Shown here in pieces: positions 25,882-36,202 of a DNA stretch of 64,000 nucleotides. Position 1 is the first letter of the stretch; every line of letters starts with the position of its first letter. The stretch covers positions 20,542 through 84,541 of the forward strand of contig JAQWJV010000016.1 in the NCBI GenBank assembly GCA_029248185.1, read 5' to 3'. The translations under genes and the position numbers were made by a program. The notes beneath the pieces are model-generated. The model worked only from the letters and a program-made list of their open reading frames with translations. It ran no database searches and was not told the DNA's origin. The stretch comes from Flavobacteriaceae bacterium (GTDB lineage Bacteria > Bacteroidota > Bacteroidia > Flavobacteriales > Flavobacteriaceae).

Positions 25882-26630
25882 TTCAAGACGCTACTTCATT
25901 TTTTAACTTATTGGATAAATTCGAGCCTTCCAACTCAAAACAGCTCGAAGCACTTCAGCTGGTCCTTGAAAAATATCCTACTTTTCATTTAGCGAGAACG
26001 TATCAGTTGAAAGCATTACAACAACTTAATCCCGATGCGTTTGACAAACAACTCTCCCATACAGCAATTGCTACTCATGACAGAGAGCTCCTTTATGAAT
26101 TTATTGAAAATCAAAAAACAAAAGGCATTGTAAAAAATGAAGTAGCACCAAAAGAGTCTGTCGTAGCAACAAAAACTCCTCCAAAAGAAACAAAGAAGAA
26201 GACAAAACCTGAAAAAAAGAAAGTTAAAAAAGCTGTAAACAAAAGCCCTACTCAGCAACAAAAAACAGAAAAAGTACCCGAAGCGCTTAGTTTTTCTGAA
26301 TGGGCCAAATATCTTAAAACAAAACAGGTAATCACTAAAGAGAAACCAACTTTAGAAGACAAGTTTCAACTCATCGATTCTTTTTTGGAAAACACAAAAC
26401 GTATCGTGCCCGATAAAAATGTTAAAAACACGGTAGATTTAAGCGAAAAAAGTTGGGCATCAACCGATGAATTAATGACTGAAACTTTAGCTAAAGTTTT
26501 TGTAAAACAGAAAAAATACGACAAAGCCCTTCAAGCCTTTCAGATATTAGGTTTGAAATATCCAGAAAAAAATAGTTTCTTTGCAGACCAAATTAAAGAG
26601 ATCAAAAGATTACAAAAACTGAAAGATTGA
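25875..26630 (+). CDS. TPR-like protein of unknown function
   Basis: 251 residues without a signal peptide. The N-terminal part (about 1-75) is helical, with repeated Leu/Ala spacing (LEALQLVLEKYPTFHLARTY). A Lys/Pro-rich linker (about 80-130) follows, then a C-terminal helix pair resembling one tetratricopeptide unit (AKVFVKQKKYDKALQAFQIL). It always seems to sit between lptE and secG in flavobacteria, which suggests a role linked to envelope assembly. This is context only; I know no function. Confidence 0.8.
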   Translation: MVIQDATSFFNLLDKFEPSNSKQLEALQLVLEKYPTFHLARTYQLKALQQLNPDAFDKQLSHTAIATHDRELLYEFIENQKTKGIVKNEVAPKESVVATKTPPKETKKKTKPEKKKVKKAVNKSPTQQQKTEKVPEALSFSEWAKYLKTKQVITKEKPTLEDKFQLIDSFLENTKRIVPDKNVKNTVDLSEKSWASTDELMTETLAKVFVKQKKYDKALQAFQILGLKYPEKNSFFADQIKEIKRLQKLKD

Positions 26631-26634
26631 CCTA

Positions 26635-27003
26635 ATGAGTACATTTTCAATATTTATCGCCCTTATTATTATAGTATGCTTCCTTCTTGTATTGGTAGTT
26701 ATGGTTCAAAATCCTAAGGGTGGAGGACTTTCTTCTTCTTTTGGTGGTGGTGGGTCACAGCAAGTCGGTGGTGTTCAAAAGACATCAGACTTCTTAGACC
26801 GTAGTACTTGGATACTTGCTTCCTTGTTATTGATTTTAATTTTAATTTCAAACGTAACTTTATCCTCTGGACAAGTTGTGACAGACTCCAAACTCCTTCA
26901 AGACGAAGCAACTCAACAAACAATTCCGGAAAGTCTTCCTGAAACAACAAATGAAATCCAAGAAATTCCTGAGATTCCAGCCGAAATTCCGGAAAGCAAC
27001 TAG
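26635..27003 (+). CDS. secG: Preprotein translocase subunit SecG
   Basis: 122 residues with two membrane segments (FSIFIALIIIVCFLLVLVVM and WILASLLLILILISNVTL) joined by the SecG loop NPKGGGLSSSFGGGGSQQVG. SecG helps the SecYEG channel in protein export. The C-terminal extension after the second segment is acidic and Pro-rich (EIPEIPAEIPES) and longer than in E. coli, as is usual in Bacteroidota. It starts four bases after the TPR-like gene. Confidence 0.95.
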   Translation: MSTFSIFIALIIIVCFLLVLVVMVQNPKGGGLSSSFGGGGSQQVGGVQKTSDFLDRSTWILASLLLILILISNVTLSSGQVVTDSKLLQDEATQQTIPESLPETTNEIQEIPEIPAEIPESN

Positions 27004-27024
27004 TTTTTTTAACTTCTTATTGAA

Positions 27025-27086
27025 CTGACAGGCTGACATTTTAATCTCTAAATTGTCAGTTACCGTGCTCATGGCATGGTTTCTGA
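27025..27086 (+). promoter_or_regulatory. groESL control region: inverted repeat plus sigma-54-like promoter
   Basis: CTGACA occurs at 27025-27030 and 27033-27038. The second copy starts a 27-base inverted repeat ending in TGTCAG at 27054-27059 (11-base arms with one mismatch). Thirteen bases on is TGGCATG (27072-27078), and GG-N10-GA spans 27073-27086, close to the GG-N10-GC of sigma-54 promoters. The groES ATG is at 27118. No CIRCE-type element is present. Confidence 0.45.
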
Positions 27087-27117
27087 AAAAACATGGGAAC
27101 AAATAAATTTTTAAACA

Positions 27118-29047
<1,930 letters not shown>

Positions 29048-29063
29048 TATTCATCTTATATCC

Positions 29064-29100
29064 AATAAAAAACCCGCCAAATGGCGGGTTTTTTATTTTT
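29064..29100. terminator. groEL terminator, usable from both strands
   Basis: AACCCGCCA (29071-29079) pairs with TGGCGGGTT (29082-29090), a GC-rich nine-pair stem. An A-run lies on the left and a T-run on the right. It should stop groESL transcripts and also those of the minus-strand HMA gene, which ends at 29099. Confidence 0.9.
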
Positions 29101-29446
29101 ATTCCTCAAGCATCCTCTCATATAAACAGCACTGGGGCAATTCATCATAAACTACATCTTTGGCTTTAACTAAAGGTGTGTCGTGTCCCACTTTAGCAAT
29201 TTCCCCTTGAAGAGTTTTTAATGATGCTTTATTAGAATCGTAAATAACAGACATAACATTACTTGGAATATCCCAAGTCGCCATTTTTACTCCTTTAACA
29301 GTTAACGCCGCTTTCTCAATACGCTTTTTACACATTTCGCAATTTCCACTTACTTCAAAAGTAGCTTTAGCATTTTTATTCTTTTTTTCCTGCGCTTGAA
29401 GAGCCAGAGGAAGAAGGAATACCCATAATATTATTACTTTTTTCAT
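29099..29446 (-). CDS. Exported heavy-metal-associated (HMA) domain protein
   Basis: 115 residues with a signal peptide (MKKVIILWVFLLPLALQA), then an HMA/CopZ-like fold with the metal-binding CEMC (about residues 37-40, in GNCEMCKKRIEKAA), and a further CC pair near the end (LPQCCLYE). CXXC sites in HMA domains bind Cu(I) and similar metals. Because it is exported, it should act in the periplasm rather than as a cytoplasmic chaperone. It is the third gene of a set with a TonB receptor and a HYC_CC_PP protein; together they suggest metal, probably copper, handling. Confidence 0.87.
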   Translation of the reverse strand: MKKVIILWVFLLPLALQAQEKKNKNAKATFEVSGNCEMCKKRIEKAALTVKGVKMATWDIPSNVMSVIYDSNKASLKTLQGEIAKVGHDTPLVKAKDVVYDELPQCCLYERMLEE

Positions 29447-29473
29447 ATTGTTAAAATTAAGATTTAAATTAAA

Positions 29474-31702
29474 TTATAAATTCCATCGAAGACCTGCGTA
29501 CAGCATCCGCCCAAAAACAGGAGCATACACTTGAGCAGAATCAAAATTAATACCAAAAGGATCCTCAGCTGCAATAATAGGGTTTTTTTGAGTATAATTT
29601 CCCAAATTTTCAATCCCAGCATACACCTCAAGCTTATTATTAAACGCTCGTGTTAATTGACTGTTCCACAATCCATAAGCCGGAGCGAACGATCCATCCC
29701 CATCTCTTACGGTACTAACCAGTCGCTGTTTTCCAAGGGCGTGATAGGTCAAATCCAACCTCCATTGCGCCCCCTTAGTACTTCGTTCGGTTTCCCATCC
29801 AATATTACCAAAAAAACGATTTTGTGCCTGCAAGGGGCGTTGTAAAAAGCCCGATTTATAAGCTGTTTTGACGTCGTAATTTTTATACGCTAATCGAAAA
29901 CTTAACGCCTCTACAGGACTAAAATCTATAGCCAATTGGAAACTATTGGCCCTGCTTTGCCCTTCCAAGTTATAAAACGAAATCTGACCCTGCTTCTCCC
30001 AGTCCACAACGACTTGGTCTGTGAAATTGGTAATATAATAGTCGGCTGTGATATCACCACTTCCTCCCCAAAGTGAGAAAATTTGACGTATACTCAATCC
30101 ATAATTCCATGCGATTTCTGGATTCAACCCATAGATAGAACCTCCACTTTGCTCAATGGAAATAAGACGATTCGTACCAAATAAGGATTGGTTTTCTGCA
30201 AAAATGTTCGCCGCCTTTCTCCCACTTCCCACAGAAGCACGTAGGATTGTTTTTTCTCTAGGTAAATAACGTACATGAACCCTTGGAGTCACAAAATTCC
30301 CTAATCGATTGTGGAAATCTATACGAACCCCTCCCACGAAACTGAAATTTTCTAGATTGTCATAACTATATTCAAAAAAACTCCCCACAGATCGATCACT
30401 TCGATCAAAGAAAAAAGTATCTACTGTTTCCAAATATTGATCAAATGAAAAATTTATGCCCGCTTTGAATTTATTTTTAGTATTCCCTATAATAGAATTG
30501 AATAAAAGGTTTGCATAGAAACTTTCTTGATCAATCTCATAGCGTCTAAACCCATAATAAGAATCCTGTTTGTGGTTACTATAGGCTGACTGAAAACCAA
30601 AACTCTGGTAGGGTATTTCAGGAAAAACATATCCTATTTTCAATGAACCATCAAATCGATTTGTACCGATCTCACTTCCCCAAATCGAAGTGCTGTTTTT
30701 ATCCCTATCCGGTTCAAATTGGACAGCCCCAATTTGTTTGTCATCTTGCATCCAGCGAATACTTGCAAAACTCACCCACCCTTTCTCTGCATCAGTATAT
30801 TGCCAACGATTTAATATATTAAGCTGTTTTGCCAAAGGCACATCTAAAAATGAATCCCCATTTTGATCTTTCTTCTGTGTTCGTTGATTCCCATGAATAA
30901 AAATCCCAGAACTCCATTTATCATTTACTTTAAAGTTTCCATGTGCATTAACTTCTTGACGCCCATTGGCAGAGGTGAAAAAATTAAAAAATAAAGGCAC
31001 ATCTGAAAAAGGCTTTTTGATTTCTGTATTAATTTGTCCCGCAATACTCTCGTAACCATTAACAACAGTCCCCATTCCCTTGGTGATTTGAATGCTCTCA
31101 ATCCATGTTCCTGGAGTAAAAGTTAAGCCATAGGCTTGTGAGGCACCTCGAACCATAGGAATATTTTCTTCTGTTATTAGAAGATAGGGACTGGTGAGAC
31201 CCAACATCTTAATTTGTTTGGTTCCCGTAAGAGCATCGGAAAAATTAACGTCAATAGAAGGGTTGGTTTCAAAACTTTCGGAAAGATTGCAACAGGCTGC
31301 TTTCAATAATTCAGCACTGTTCACATTAATTATATTTTGTGCTTCAAGATAGGATTTCTGAATGGCTTTTCTCCTTTGAGTTACCGTTACCTCATCTAGG
31401 TTCCCAGAAGAATTTTCATAAAGAACATGACGAAATTGAATATTGGTATTCACTGATAAGGTATCCGTTTTAAACCCAACATAACTAATCACCAGTTGTT
31501 TTGTCTTTTTTGAAAAGGGTATTGAAAACTCACCCCCCTGATCAGTAACTCCTCCTATTTGAGTTCCCAACCAAAAGACATTTGCTCCTTCTAAAGGAAG
31601 GGTTTCATTTGCTTCTTTGGTGAATACTATCCCAGAAAAAGCCTCTTGTGCATTCATAGAAATTCCATAAATACTCAATAATATTATAAAATAATTTTTC
31701 AT
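29474..31702 (-). CDS. TonB-dependent outer-membrane receptor, metal-linked type
   Basis: 742 residues. Signal peptide, then a carboxypeptidase-like regulatory domain (about 20-105: SGIVFTKEANETLPLEGANV, GGEFSIPF, YVGFKTDTL), a plug domain containing ELLKAACCNLSESFETNPS, and a beta-barrel ending in LYAGLRWNL with a terminal aromatic-rich strand. It should import a ligand through the outer membrane using TonB energy. The CC pair in the plug and the neighbouring HMA and HYC_CC_PP genes point to a metal or metal chelate. No SusD partner is present, so a glycan role is unlikely. Confidence 0.92.
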   Translation of the reverse strand: MKNYFIILLSIYGISMNAQEAFSGIVFTKEANETLPLEGANVFWLGTQIGGVTDQGGEFSIPFSKKTKQLVISYVGFKTDTLSVNTNIQFRHVLYENSSGNLDEVTVTQRRKAIQKSYLEAQNIINVNSAELLKAACCNLSESFETNPSIDVNFSDALTGTKQIKMLGLTSPYLLITEENIPMVRGASQAYGLTFTPGTWIESIQITKGMGTVVNGYESIAGQINTEIKKPFSDVPLFFNFFTSANGRQEVNAHGNFKVNDKWSSGIFIHGNQRTQKKDQNGDSFLDVPLAKQLNILNRWQYTDAEKGWVSFASIRWMQDDKQIGAVQFEPDRDKNSTSIWGSEIGTNRFDGSLKIGYVFPEIPYQSFGFQSAYSNHKQDSYYGFRRYEIDQESFYANLLFNSIIGNTKNKFKAGINFSFDQYLETVDTFFFDRSDRSVGSFFEYSYDNLENFSFVGGVRIDFHNRLGNFVTPRVHVRYLPREKTILRASVGSGRKAANIFAENQSLFGTNRLISIEQSGGSIYGLNPEIAWNYGLSIRQIFSLWGGSGDITADYYITNFTDQVVVDWEKQGQISFYNLEGQSRANSFQLAIDFSPVEALSFRLAYKNYDVKTAYKSGFLQRPLQAQNRFFGNIGWETERSTKGAQWRLDLTYHALGKQRLVSTVRDGDGSFAPAYGLWNSQLTRAFNNKLEVYAGIENLGNYTQKNPIIAAEDPFGINFDSAQVYAPVFGRMLYAGLRWNL

Positions 31703-31751
31703 TGTTTTTGTTTAATAGGTTAAATCTGTTTTCTAAAAAATAAAAAACGGA

Positions 31752-32165
31752 CTAGCCATAAAAAACTAAACAATGTTGCATTAAAATTATATTGTTGTGA
31801 ATGGGGGGAGGCGGATTCCAATTCTCTTTTGAAAATAAAGATAAAACTGGGATACTAACTTTATGAAAATCACGATTTAAAATAGCATTTAAAGGCGCTT
31901 TCAGCAAAATAGTGTTTTCAAATGAGACCTTTTGAGGTTCATCATTTTGAAAAAGAAGAACAGTGTCTTTACAACACGTTTTTTTTGAAAAACTTTTCGT
32001 TAAAGGTATAACGTTCTTATCCTTCATCTCCATCCTACAGTTGGAAGGATTATATGCTAAAGAAACAGAAGCAATCTCAGATCCACAATAATGAACATTC
32101 AAAGCATAGCCCACTCTTGTTCCTAAAATAAGAACAGCCAGAAATAAACTTAAAAATTGTTTCAT
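31752..32165 (-). CDS. HYC_CC_PP family exported protein
   Basis: 137 residues from the ATG at 32163-32165; a GTG two codons upstream (32171) lies almost at the predicted transcription start, so I prefer the ATG. Signal peptide, then HYCGSEIASVSL, a middle TCCKD, and WNPPPPIHNN near the end: the HYC, CC and PP landmarks that name this Bacteroidota family. Function is unknown. The family is repeatedly found beside TonB receptors and HMA proteins, as here. The Cys and His residues could bind metal. It is first in a three-gene unit, with gaps of 49 and 27 bases. Confidence 0.85.
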   Translation of the reverse strand: MKQFLSLFLAVLILGTRVGYALNVHYCGSEIASVSLAYNPSNCRMEMKDKNVIPLTKSFSKKTCCKDTVLLFQNDEPQKVSFENTILLKAPLNAILNRDFHKVSIPVLSLFSKENWNPPPPIHNNIILMQHCLVFYG

Positions 32166-32175
32166 TTTCACATTT

Positions 32176-32183
32176 CAAAGATA
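32176..32183 (-). promoter_or_regulatory. -7 element of the HYC_CC_PP-TonB-HMA transcript
   Basis: Minus-strand TATCTTTG matches TAnnTTTG and ends 11 bases before the ATG at 32165. The leader would be only about five bases, which supports the ATG at 32165 over the GTG at 32171. Confidence 0.5.
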
Positions 32184-32291
32184 CTAATTTCCCATTTACG
32201 CTCGTCATAAACATAAGGTTATAAATATCACAAATTTATTTTTTATGCTCAAAACAAGTCTATAAATCAGTGATATACGGTTCATTATAAC

Positions 32292-32299
32292 TACTTTTG
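32292..32299 (+). promoter_or_regulatory. -7 element before the fRMsr-like gene, near-leaderless message
   Basis: TACTTTTG matches TAnnTTTG. The ATG at 32306 is only seven bases further, about where transcription would start, so the message may have no leader. Confidence 0.5.
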
Positions 32300-32305
32300 T
32301 AAATT

Positions 32306-32791
32306 ATGAAGAGAGAACGTTTTTCCGAGGTGTTTTCAGAGATTTCTAACCATTTGAAATCAACTGATCTGGATGTGGTTGAAGGATTAAATTATATCTG
32401 TACTGTTTTAAGAGAATCGTTTGATCATTATGATTGGGTTGGATTTTATTTTGCTGATTTAGCAAGGAAAAAACTCCATCTTAAAGCCTTTTCTGGAAAC
32501 CCCGTTGAACACCAAGAAATTCCATTTGGTAAAGGCATTTGTGGTCAAGTTGCTGTGACCCATCAAAACTTTGTTGTTCCTGATGTCAAAGCGCAGGATA
32601 ATTATTTAGCCTGCAGTATAGATGTTAAATCGGAAATTGTAATTCCCCTTTTCTTAGAAAATAATAATATTGGGCAAATTGATATTGACTCTCATAAAAT
32701 AAACCCCTTTTCTGATCAAGATGAAAAATTGTTAGAAGCAATTTGTACTCTTATTTCAAAAACCTACTCCACTTCACTTTTACAACTTTAA
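32306..32791 (+). CDS. GAF-domain protein, free methionine-(R)-sulfoxide reductase-like
   Basis: 161-residue single GAF domain. The fRMsr pattern is seen as GKGICGQVAV (Cys79), VVPDVKAQDNYLACSIDVKS (Cys103) and SEIVIPL, with IGQIDIDS after it. In the E. coli enzyme three cysteines (84, 94, 118) are conserved. By alignment Cys79 and Cys103 match 94 and 118, while the place of Cys84 is His69 here. It may reduce free methionine-R-sulfoxide using a different resolving cysteine, or be a GAF sensor. It precedes purH by a few bases and may share its transcript. Confidence 0.8.
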   Translation: MKRERFSEVFSEISNHLKSTDLDVVEGLNYICTVLRESFDHYDWVGFYFADLARKKLHLKAFSGNPVEHQEIPFGKGICGQVAVTHQNFVVPDVKAQDNYLACSIDVKSEIVIPLFLENNNIGQIDIDSHKINPFSDQDEKLLEAICTLISKTYSTSLLQL

Positions 32792-32798
32792 ATTGACA

Positions 32799-34322
32799 AT
32801 GAATACCAAAAAAATTAGTTCCGCACTTATTTCTGTTTTTGACAAAACGGGCTTAGAACCGCTAATTAAAGCCTTAGTTGCTAATGACGTTCAATTATAT
32901 TCTACCGGAGGCACAGAGGCTTTCATTCGTGAATTGGGACACGAGGTGCATGCTGTTGAAGAGCTAACAGGTTATCCTTCTATATTGGGAGGTCGCGTAA
33001 AAACATTACATCCTAAAGTATTTGGAGGAATTTTAAATCGCTCATCATTGGCGTCTGACAAAACAGAAATTGATCAATATGAGATTCCTTCTTTTGATTT
33101 GGTCATCGTAGACTTATATCCTTTCGAAAAGACTGTAGCTGGGAATGCAACAGAGAGCGAAATCATTGAGAAGATTGATATTGGAGGTATTGCTTTAATT
33201 CGTGCTGCTGCGAAAAATTTCAATGATGTTTTTTGCATCTCTGATAAAGAAGATTATGCTTCTTTTATTGAAATCTACCTCGAGGCAAGCGGGGCTCCGT
33301 CCTTAGAAGAAAGAAAAGAATATGCCGTAAAAGCATTCCACACCTCATCGCATTATGACACGGCTATTTTTAATCATTTTAACGAAAAAGAAAATCGTTT
33401 GAAAGTGAGTATCGAGACCTCACAAGTATTACGTTACGGAGAAAACCCCCATCAACAAGGACACTTTTTTGGTCCTTTGGGAGATTTACTTGAACACTTA
33501 CATGGAAAAGAAATTTCTTATAACAACCTACTAGACATTGATGCAGCAGTAAACTTAATGCTTGAATTTTATGAAGGCAAGCCTGCCTTCGGAATTTTAA
33601 AGCATAATAATGCCTGTGGTTTCGCTGTTCGAGAAACTTTGTCAGCGGCCTACAAGGATGCACTTGCTGGAGATCCTGTTTCTGCTTTTGGGGGTGTTTT
33701 GATTAGCAATAAAACGATTGATCTTGAAACCGCAACCGCGATACACACTTTATTCTGTGAAGTTGTTATCGCTCCAAATTATGATGCCGAAGCACTCAGT
33801 CTGTTAAAAGAAAAGAAAAATAGAATTATCTTAATACAAAAAGTCACAGAGTTGCCTAGCCAAACCTTAAGAACATGTCTGAATGGTATTTTAGTTCAAG
33901 ACAAAGATTCTAAAACGGATCAAAAAGAAGATTTGACTACAGCAACCGAATTGGAACCCACTCCAACTGAAATTGACGATCTCTTGTTTGCTTCCAAAAT
34001 CTGTAAACATACCAAGTCAAACACCATTGTTTTGGCAAAGAATCAACAATTACTCGCTTCCGGTACAGGACAAACATCACGCGTTGATGCATTAAACCAA
34101 GCCATAAATAAAGCCACTAGTTTTGGGTTTGATTTAAAAGAATCGGCTATGGCAAGTGATGCTTTTTTTCCCTTTCCTGATTGTGTTGAAATAGCAGATA
34201 AAGCAGGAATTAAGACCGTTATTCAACCCGGAGGTTCAATCAAAGATAAGTTATCAATCGCCTATTGTGATGCCCATGATATGTCAATGGTTTTCACAGG
34301 AATTCGGCACTTTAAACATTAA
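32799..34322 (+). CDS. purH: Bifunctional AICAR transformylase / IMP cyclohydrolase PurH
   Basis: 507 residues from the ATG at 32799; the TTG six bases earlier is a poorer start. It carries out the last two steps of IMP synthesis. The N-terminal MGS-like cyclohydrolase domain shows SVFDKTGLEPL, STGGT and GGRVKTLHPKVFGGIL. The C-terminal transformylase domain shows ILKHNNACGFA, GDPVSAFGG, and the characteristic end MVFTGIRHFKH. It lies between the GAF gene and mreB; the 31-base gap to mreB contains a possible separate promoter. Confidence 0.97.
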   Translation: MNTKKISSALISVFDKTGLEPLIKALVANDVQLYSTGGTEAFIRELGHEVHAVEELTGYPSILGGRVKTLHPKVFGGILNRSSLASDKTEIDQYEIPSFDLVIVDLYPFEKTVAGNATESEIIEKIDIGGIALIRAAAKNFNDVFCISDKEDYASFIEIYLEASGAPSLEERKEYAVKAFHTSSHYDTAIFNHFNEKENRLKVSIETSQVLRYGENPHQQGHFFGPLGDLLEHLHGKEISYNNLLDIDAAVNLMLEFYEGKPAFGILKHNNACGFAVRETLSAAYKDALAGDPVSAFGGVLISNKTIDLETATAIHTLFCEVVIAPNYDAEALSLLKEKKNRIILIQKVTELPSQTLRTCLNGILVQDKDSKTDQKEDLTTATELEPTPTEIDDLLFASKICKHTKSNTIVLAKNQQLLASGTGQTSRVDALNQAINKATSFGFDLKESAMASDAFFPFPDCVEIADKAGIKTVIQPGGSIKDKLSIAYCDAHDMSMVFTGIRHFKH

Positions 34323-34326
34323 TTCA

Positions 34327-34334
34327 TAATTTTG
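34327..34334 (+). promoter_or_regulatory. Candidate -7 element for the mre operon
   Basis: TAATTTTG fits TAnnTTTG and lies 19 bases before the mreB ATG (34354). There is no good -33 box; read-through from purH is also likely. Confidence 0.4.
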
Positions 34335-34353
34335 AGCAATTAACAAAAATAAG

Positions 34354-35373
34354 ATGGGGTTTTTTACTGAAGAAATAGCAATTGACTTAGGTACAGCAAA
34401 TACTTTAATTATTCATAACGATAAGGTTGTTGTAAACAGTCCTTCTATTGTTGCCATAGACCGAAGCTCGGGTAAAGTCATTGCCATTGGTCACGAAGCG
34501 AATATGATGCAAGGAAAGACCCACGAAAACATCAAAACTGTTCGCCCCCTGAAAGATGGAGTTATTGCAGACTTTAATGCCTCTGAACAAATGATTAATC
34601 GTCTGATAAAAAGTATTCCTACTTTAAATCGGCGTTTTTTCTCACCCTCTTTGCGCATGGTTATTTGTATTCCCTCTGGAATTACAGAAGTTGAAATGCG
34701 AGCAGTAAAAGAATCCGCCGAACGGGTTAATGGAAAAGAAGTCTATTTGATTCATGAACCCATGGCTGCTGCCATAGGAATAGGAATCGATATCATGCAG
34801 CCCAAAGGGAATATGATTGTTGACATCGGAGGAGGTACAACTGAAATTGCTATCATCGCACTTTCTGGAATTGTCTGTGATAAATCGATCAAAATTGCTG
34901 GAGATGTATTCACCAGTGATATTATCAATTATATGCGGAATAAGCACAATCTATACATTGGAGAACGTACCGCGGAAAAAATTAAAATTATTGTGGGCAG
35001 TGTATCTGAAGAGTTGGACAACCCACCAGATGCAATGTCTGTTCAAGGAAGAGACCTGTTGTCCGGAAAACCTAAACAAGTTTCTATAACTCATGGAGAG
35101 ATTGCTAAGGCTCTTGATAAATCAGTCATACGAATTGAAGATGCAATCATGGAAGCACTGTCTCAAACCCCTCCTGAACTTGCAGCAGACATCTACAATA
35201 CGGGGATCTATCTCGCCGGTGGAGGTGCACTTTTAAGAGGTTTAGATAGACGACTTTCTCAAAAAACAGACCTGCCAATATACGTTGCTGAGGATCCGCT
35301 TCAAGCGGTTGTTAGAGGAACAGGAATAGCTTTGAAAAACATTGAGCGCTTTAAAACCGTTTTGACTAAATAA
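34354..35373 (+). CDS. mreB: Rod shape-determining protein MreB
   Basis: 339-residue bacterial actin that forms membrane-bound filaments guiding side-wall peptidoglycan synthesis. Seen: phosphate-1 motif IAIDLGTANTLI, connect motif IVDIGGGTTEIAII, and the adenosine motif YLAGGGALLRGLDRRL. It is first of five consecutive cell-shape genes (mreB, mreC, mreD, PBP2, rodA), spaced by seven bases or overlapping. This is the complete elongasome core in one operon. Confidence 0.97.
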   Translation: MGFFTEEIAIDLGTANTLIIHNDKVVVNSPSIVAIDRSSGKVIAIGHEANMMQGKTHENIKTVRPLKDGVIADFNASEQMINRLIKSIPTLNRRFFSPSLRMVICIPSGITEVEMRAVKESAERVNGKEVYLIHEPMAAAIGIGIDIMQPKGNMIVDIGGGTTEIAIIALSGIVCDKSIKIAGDVFTSDIINYMRNKHNLYIGERTAEKIKIIVGSVSEELDNPPDAMSVQGRDLLSGKPKQVSITHGEIAKALDKSVIRIEDAIMEALSQTPPELAADIYNTGIYLAGGGALLRGLDRRLSQKTDLPIYVAEDPLQAVVRGTGIALKNIERFKTVLTK

Positions 35374-35380
35374 ATTAGGT

Positions 35381-36202
35381 ATGCAGCGAATCATTAATGC
35401 GCTCGTACAATTTAGAAATCCCATTCTTTATTTTTTTTTATTGGGCTTTTCATTACTCTTTCTGAGTAGTCGGAGTAGTTTTCATCAAAATAAGATTGGG
35501 GAGCTCGGTTTTTATTTTTCAAGTGGTTTATATAAATTTTCTAATTCCATAAACCAATATTTCGACTTAAAAGAAAAAAACAGAATCCTTCACCAAGAAA
35601 ACACCCAACTGAAAGCTCTGGCTCTTAAAAAAAATGCTCCTTTTCTATATGATGCTTATTTAGGTAATCCCAAACGATTCCCCTTTAAAATTAGAAATGC
35701 CAATGTCATCAAAAATAGTCTTCTAAATCAAAGGAATTATATCATCATTGATAAAGGAACTGAAGATGGAGTTCAAGCTGAAATGGGAGTCATAACATCA
35801 AACGGTATTCTTGGAATCGTAAAGTCTGTCTCTAAAAAATATGCGAGTGTGATTTCATTATTACATCAAGACTTAAAAATTAATGTTCGCTTTAAGCATA
35901 GTGATGCTTTTGGTTCTTTGGTTTGGAAAGGTAAAAGCCCAACAGAATTCAGTGTAGAAGATATAGTTTCCAGCGCTCAGCTTCAATTGGGAGACACCAT
36001 TGTAACGGGAGGTATGTCTTCTTATTTTCCTTATGGAATTCCTTTAGGAACCATCACCCAACTTGAAAATGACATCAATAGTGGATTTTATATGATGACG
36101 GCTGAACTTTTTGAAAACCCTTCTGAAGTTTATGCAGCCTACGTTATAGAAAACAAGTTCAAAGAAGAAATTGACTTTCTAAATAAAGAAGTGAAACCAT
36201 GA
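35381..36202 (+). CDS. mreC: Rod shape-determining protein MreC
   Basis: 273 residues: one N-terminal membrane segment (about 13-30), a coiled coil (about 60-85, DLKEKNRILHQENTQLKALA) and a beta-rich periplasmic domain with RNYIIIDKGTEDGVQAEMGV and the repeated VTGGMSSYFPYGIPLG. It links MreB to the penicillin-binding protein in the periplasm. The stop codon overlaps the mreD start by four bases (ATGA). Confidence 0.95.
   Translation: MQRIINALVQFRNPILYFFLLGFSLLFLSSRSSFHQNKIGELGFYFSSGLYKFSNSINQYFDLKEKNRILHQENTQLKALALKKNAPFLYDAYLGNPKRFPFKIRNANVIKNSLLNQRNYIIIDKGTEDGVQAEMGVITSNGILGIVKSVSKKYASVISLLHQDLKINVRFKHSDAFGSLVWKGKSPTEFSVEDIVSSAQLQLGDTIVTGGMSSYFPYGIPLGTITQLENDINSGFYMMTAELFENPSEVYAAYVIENKFKEEIDFLNKEVKP

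Noticed and set aside
27004..27117. CIRCE element before groES
   Set aside because: No TTAGCACTC-N9-GAGTGCTAA-like repeat; the inverted repeat present is CTGACA/TGTCAG.
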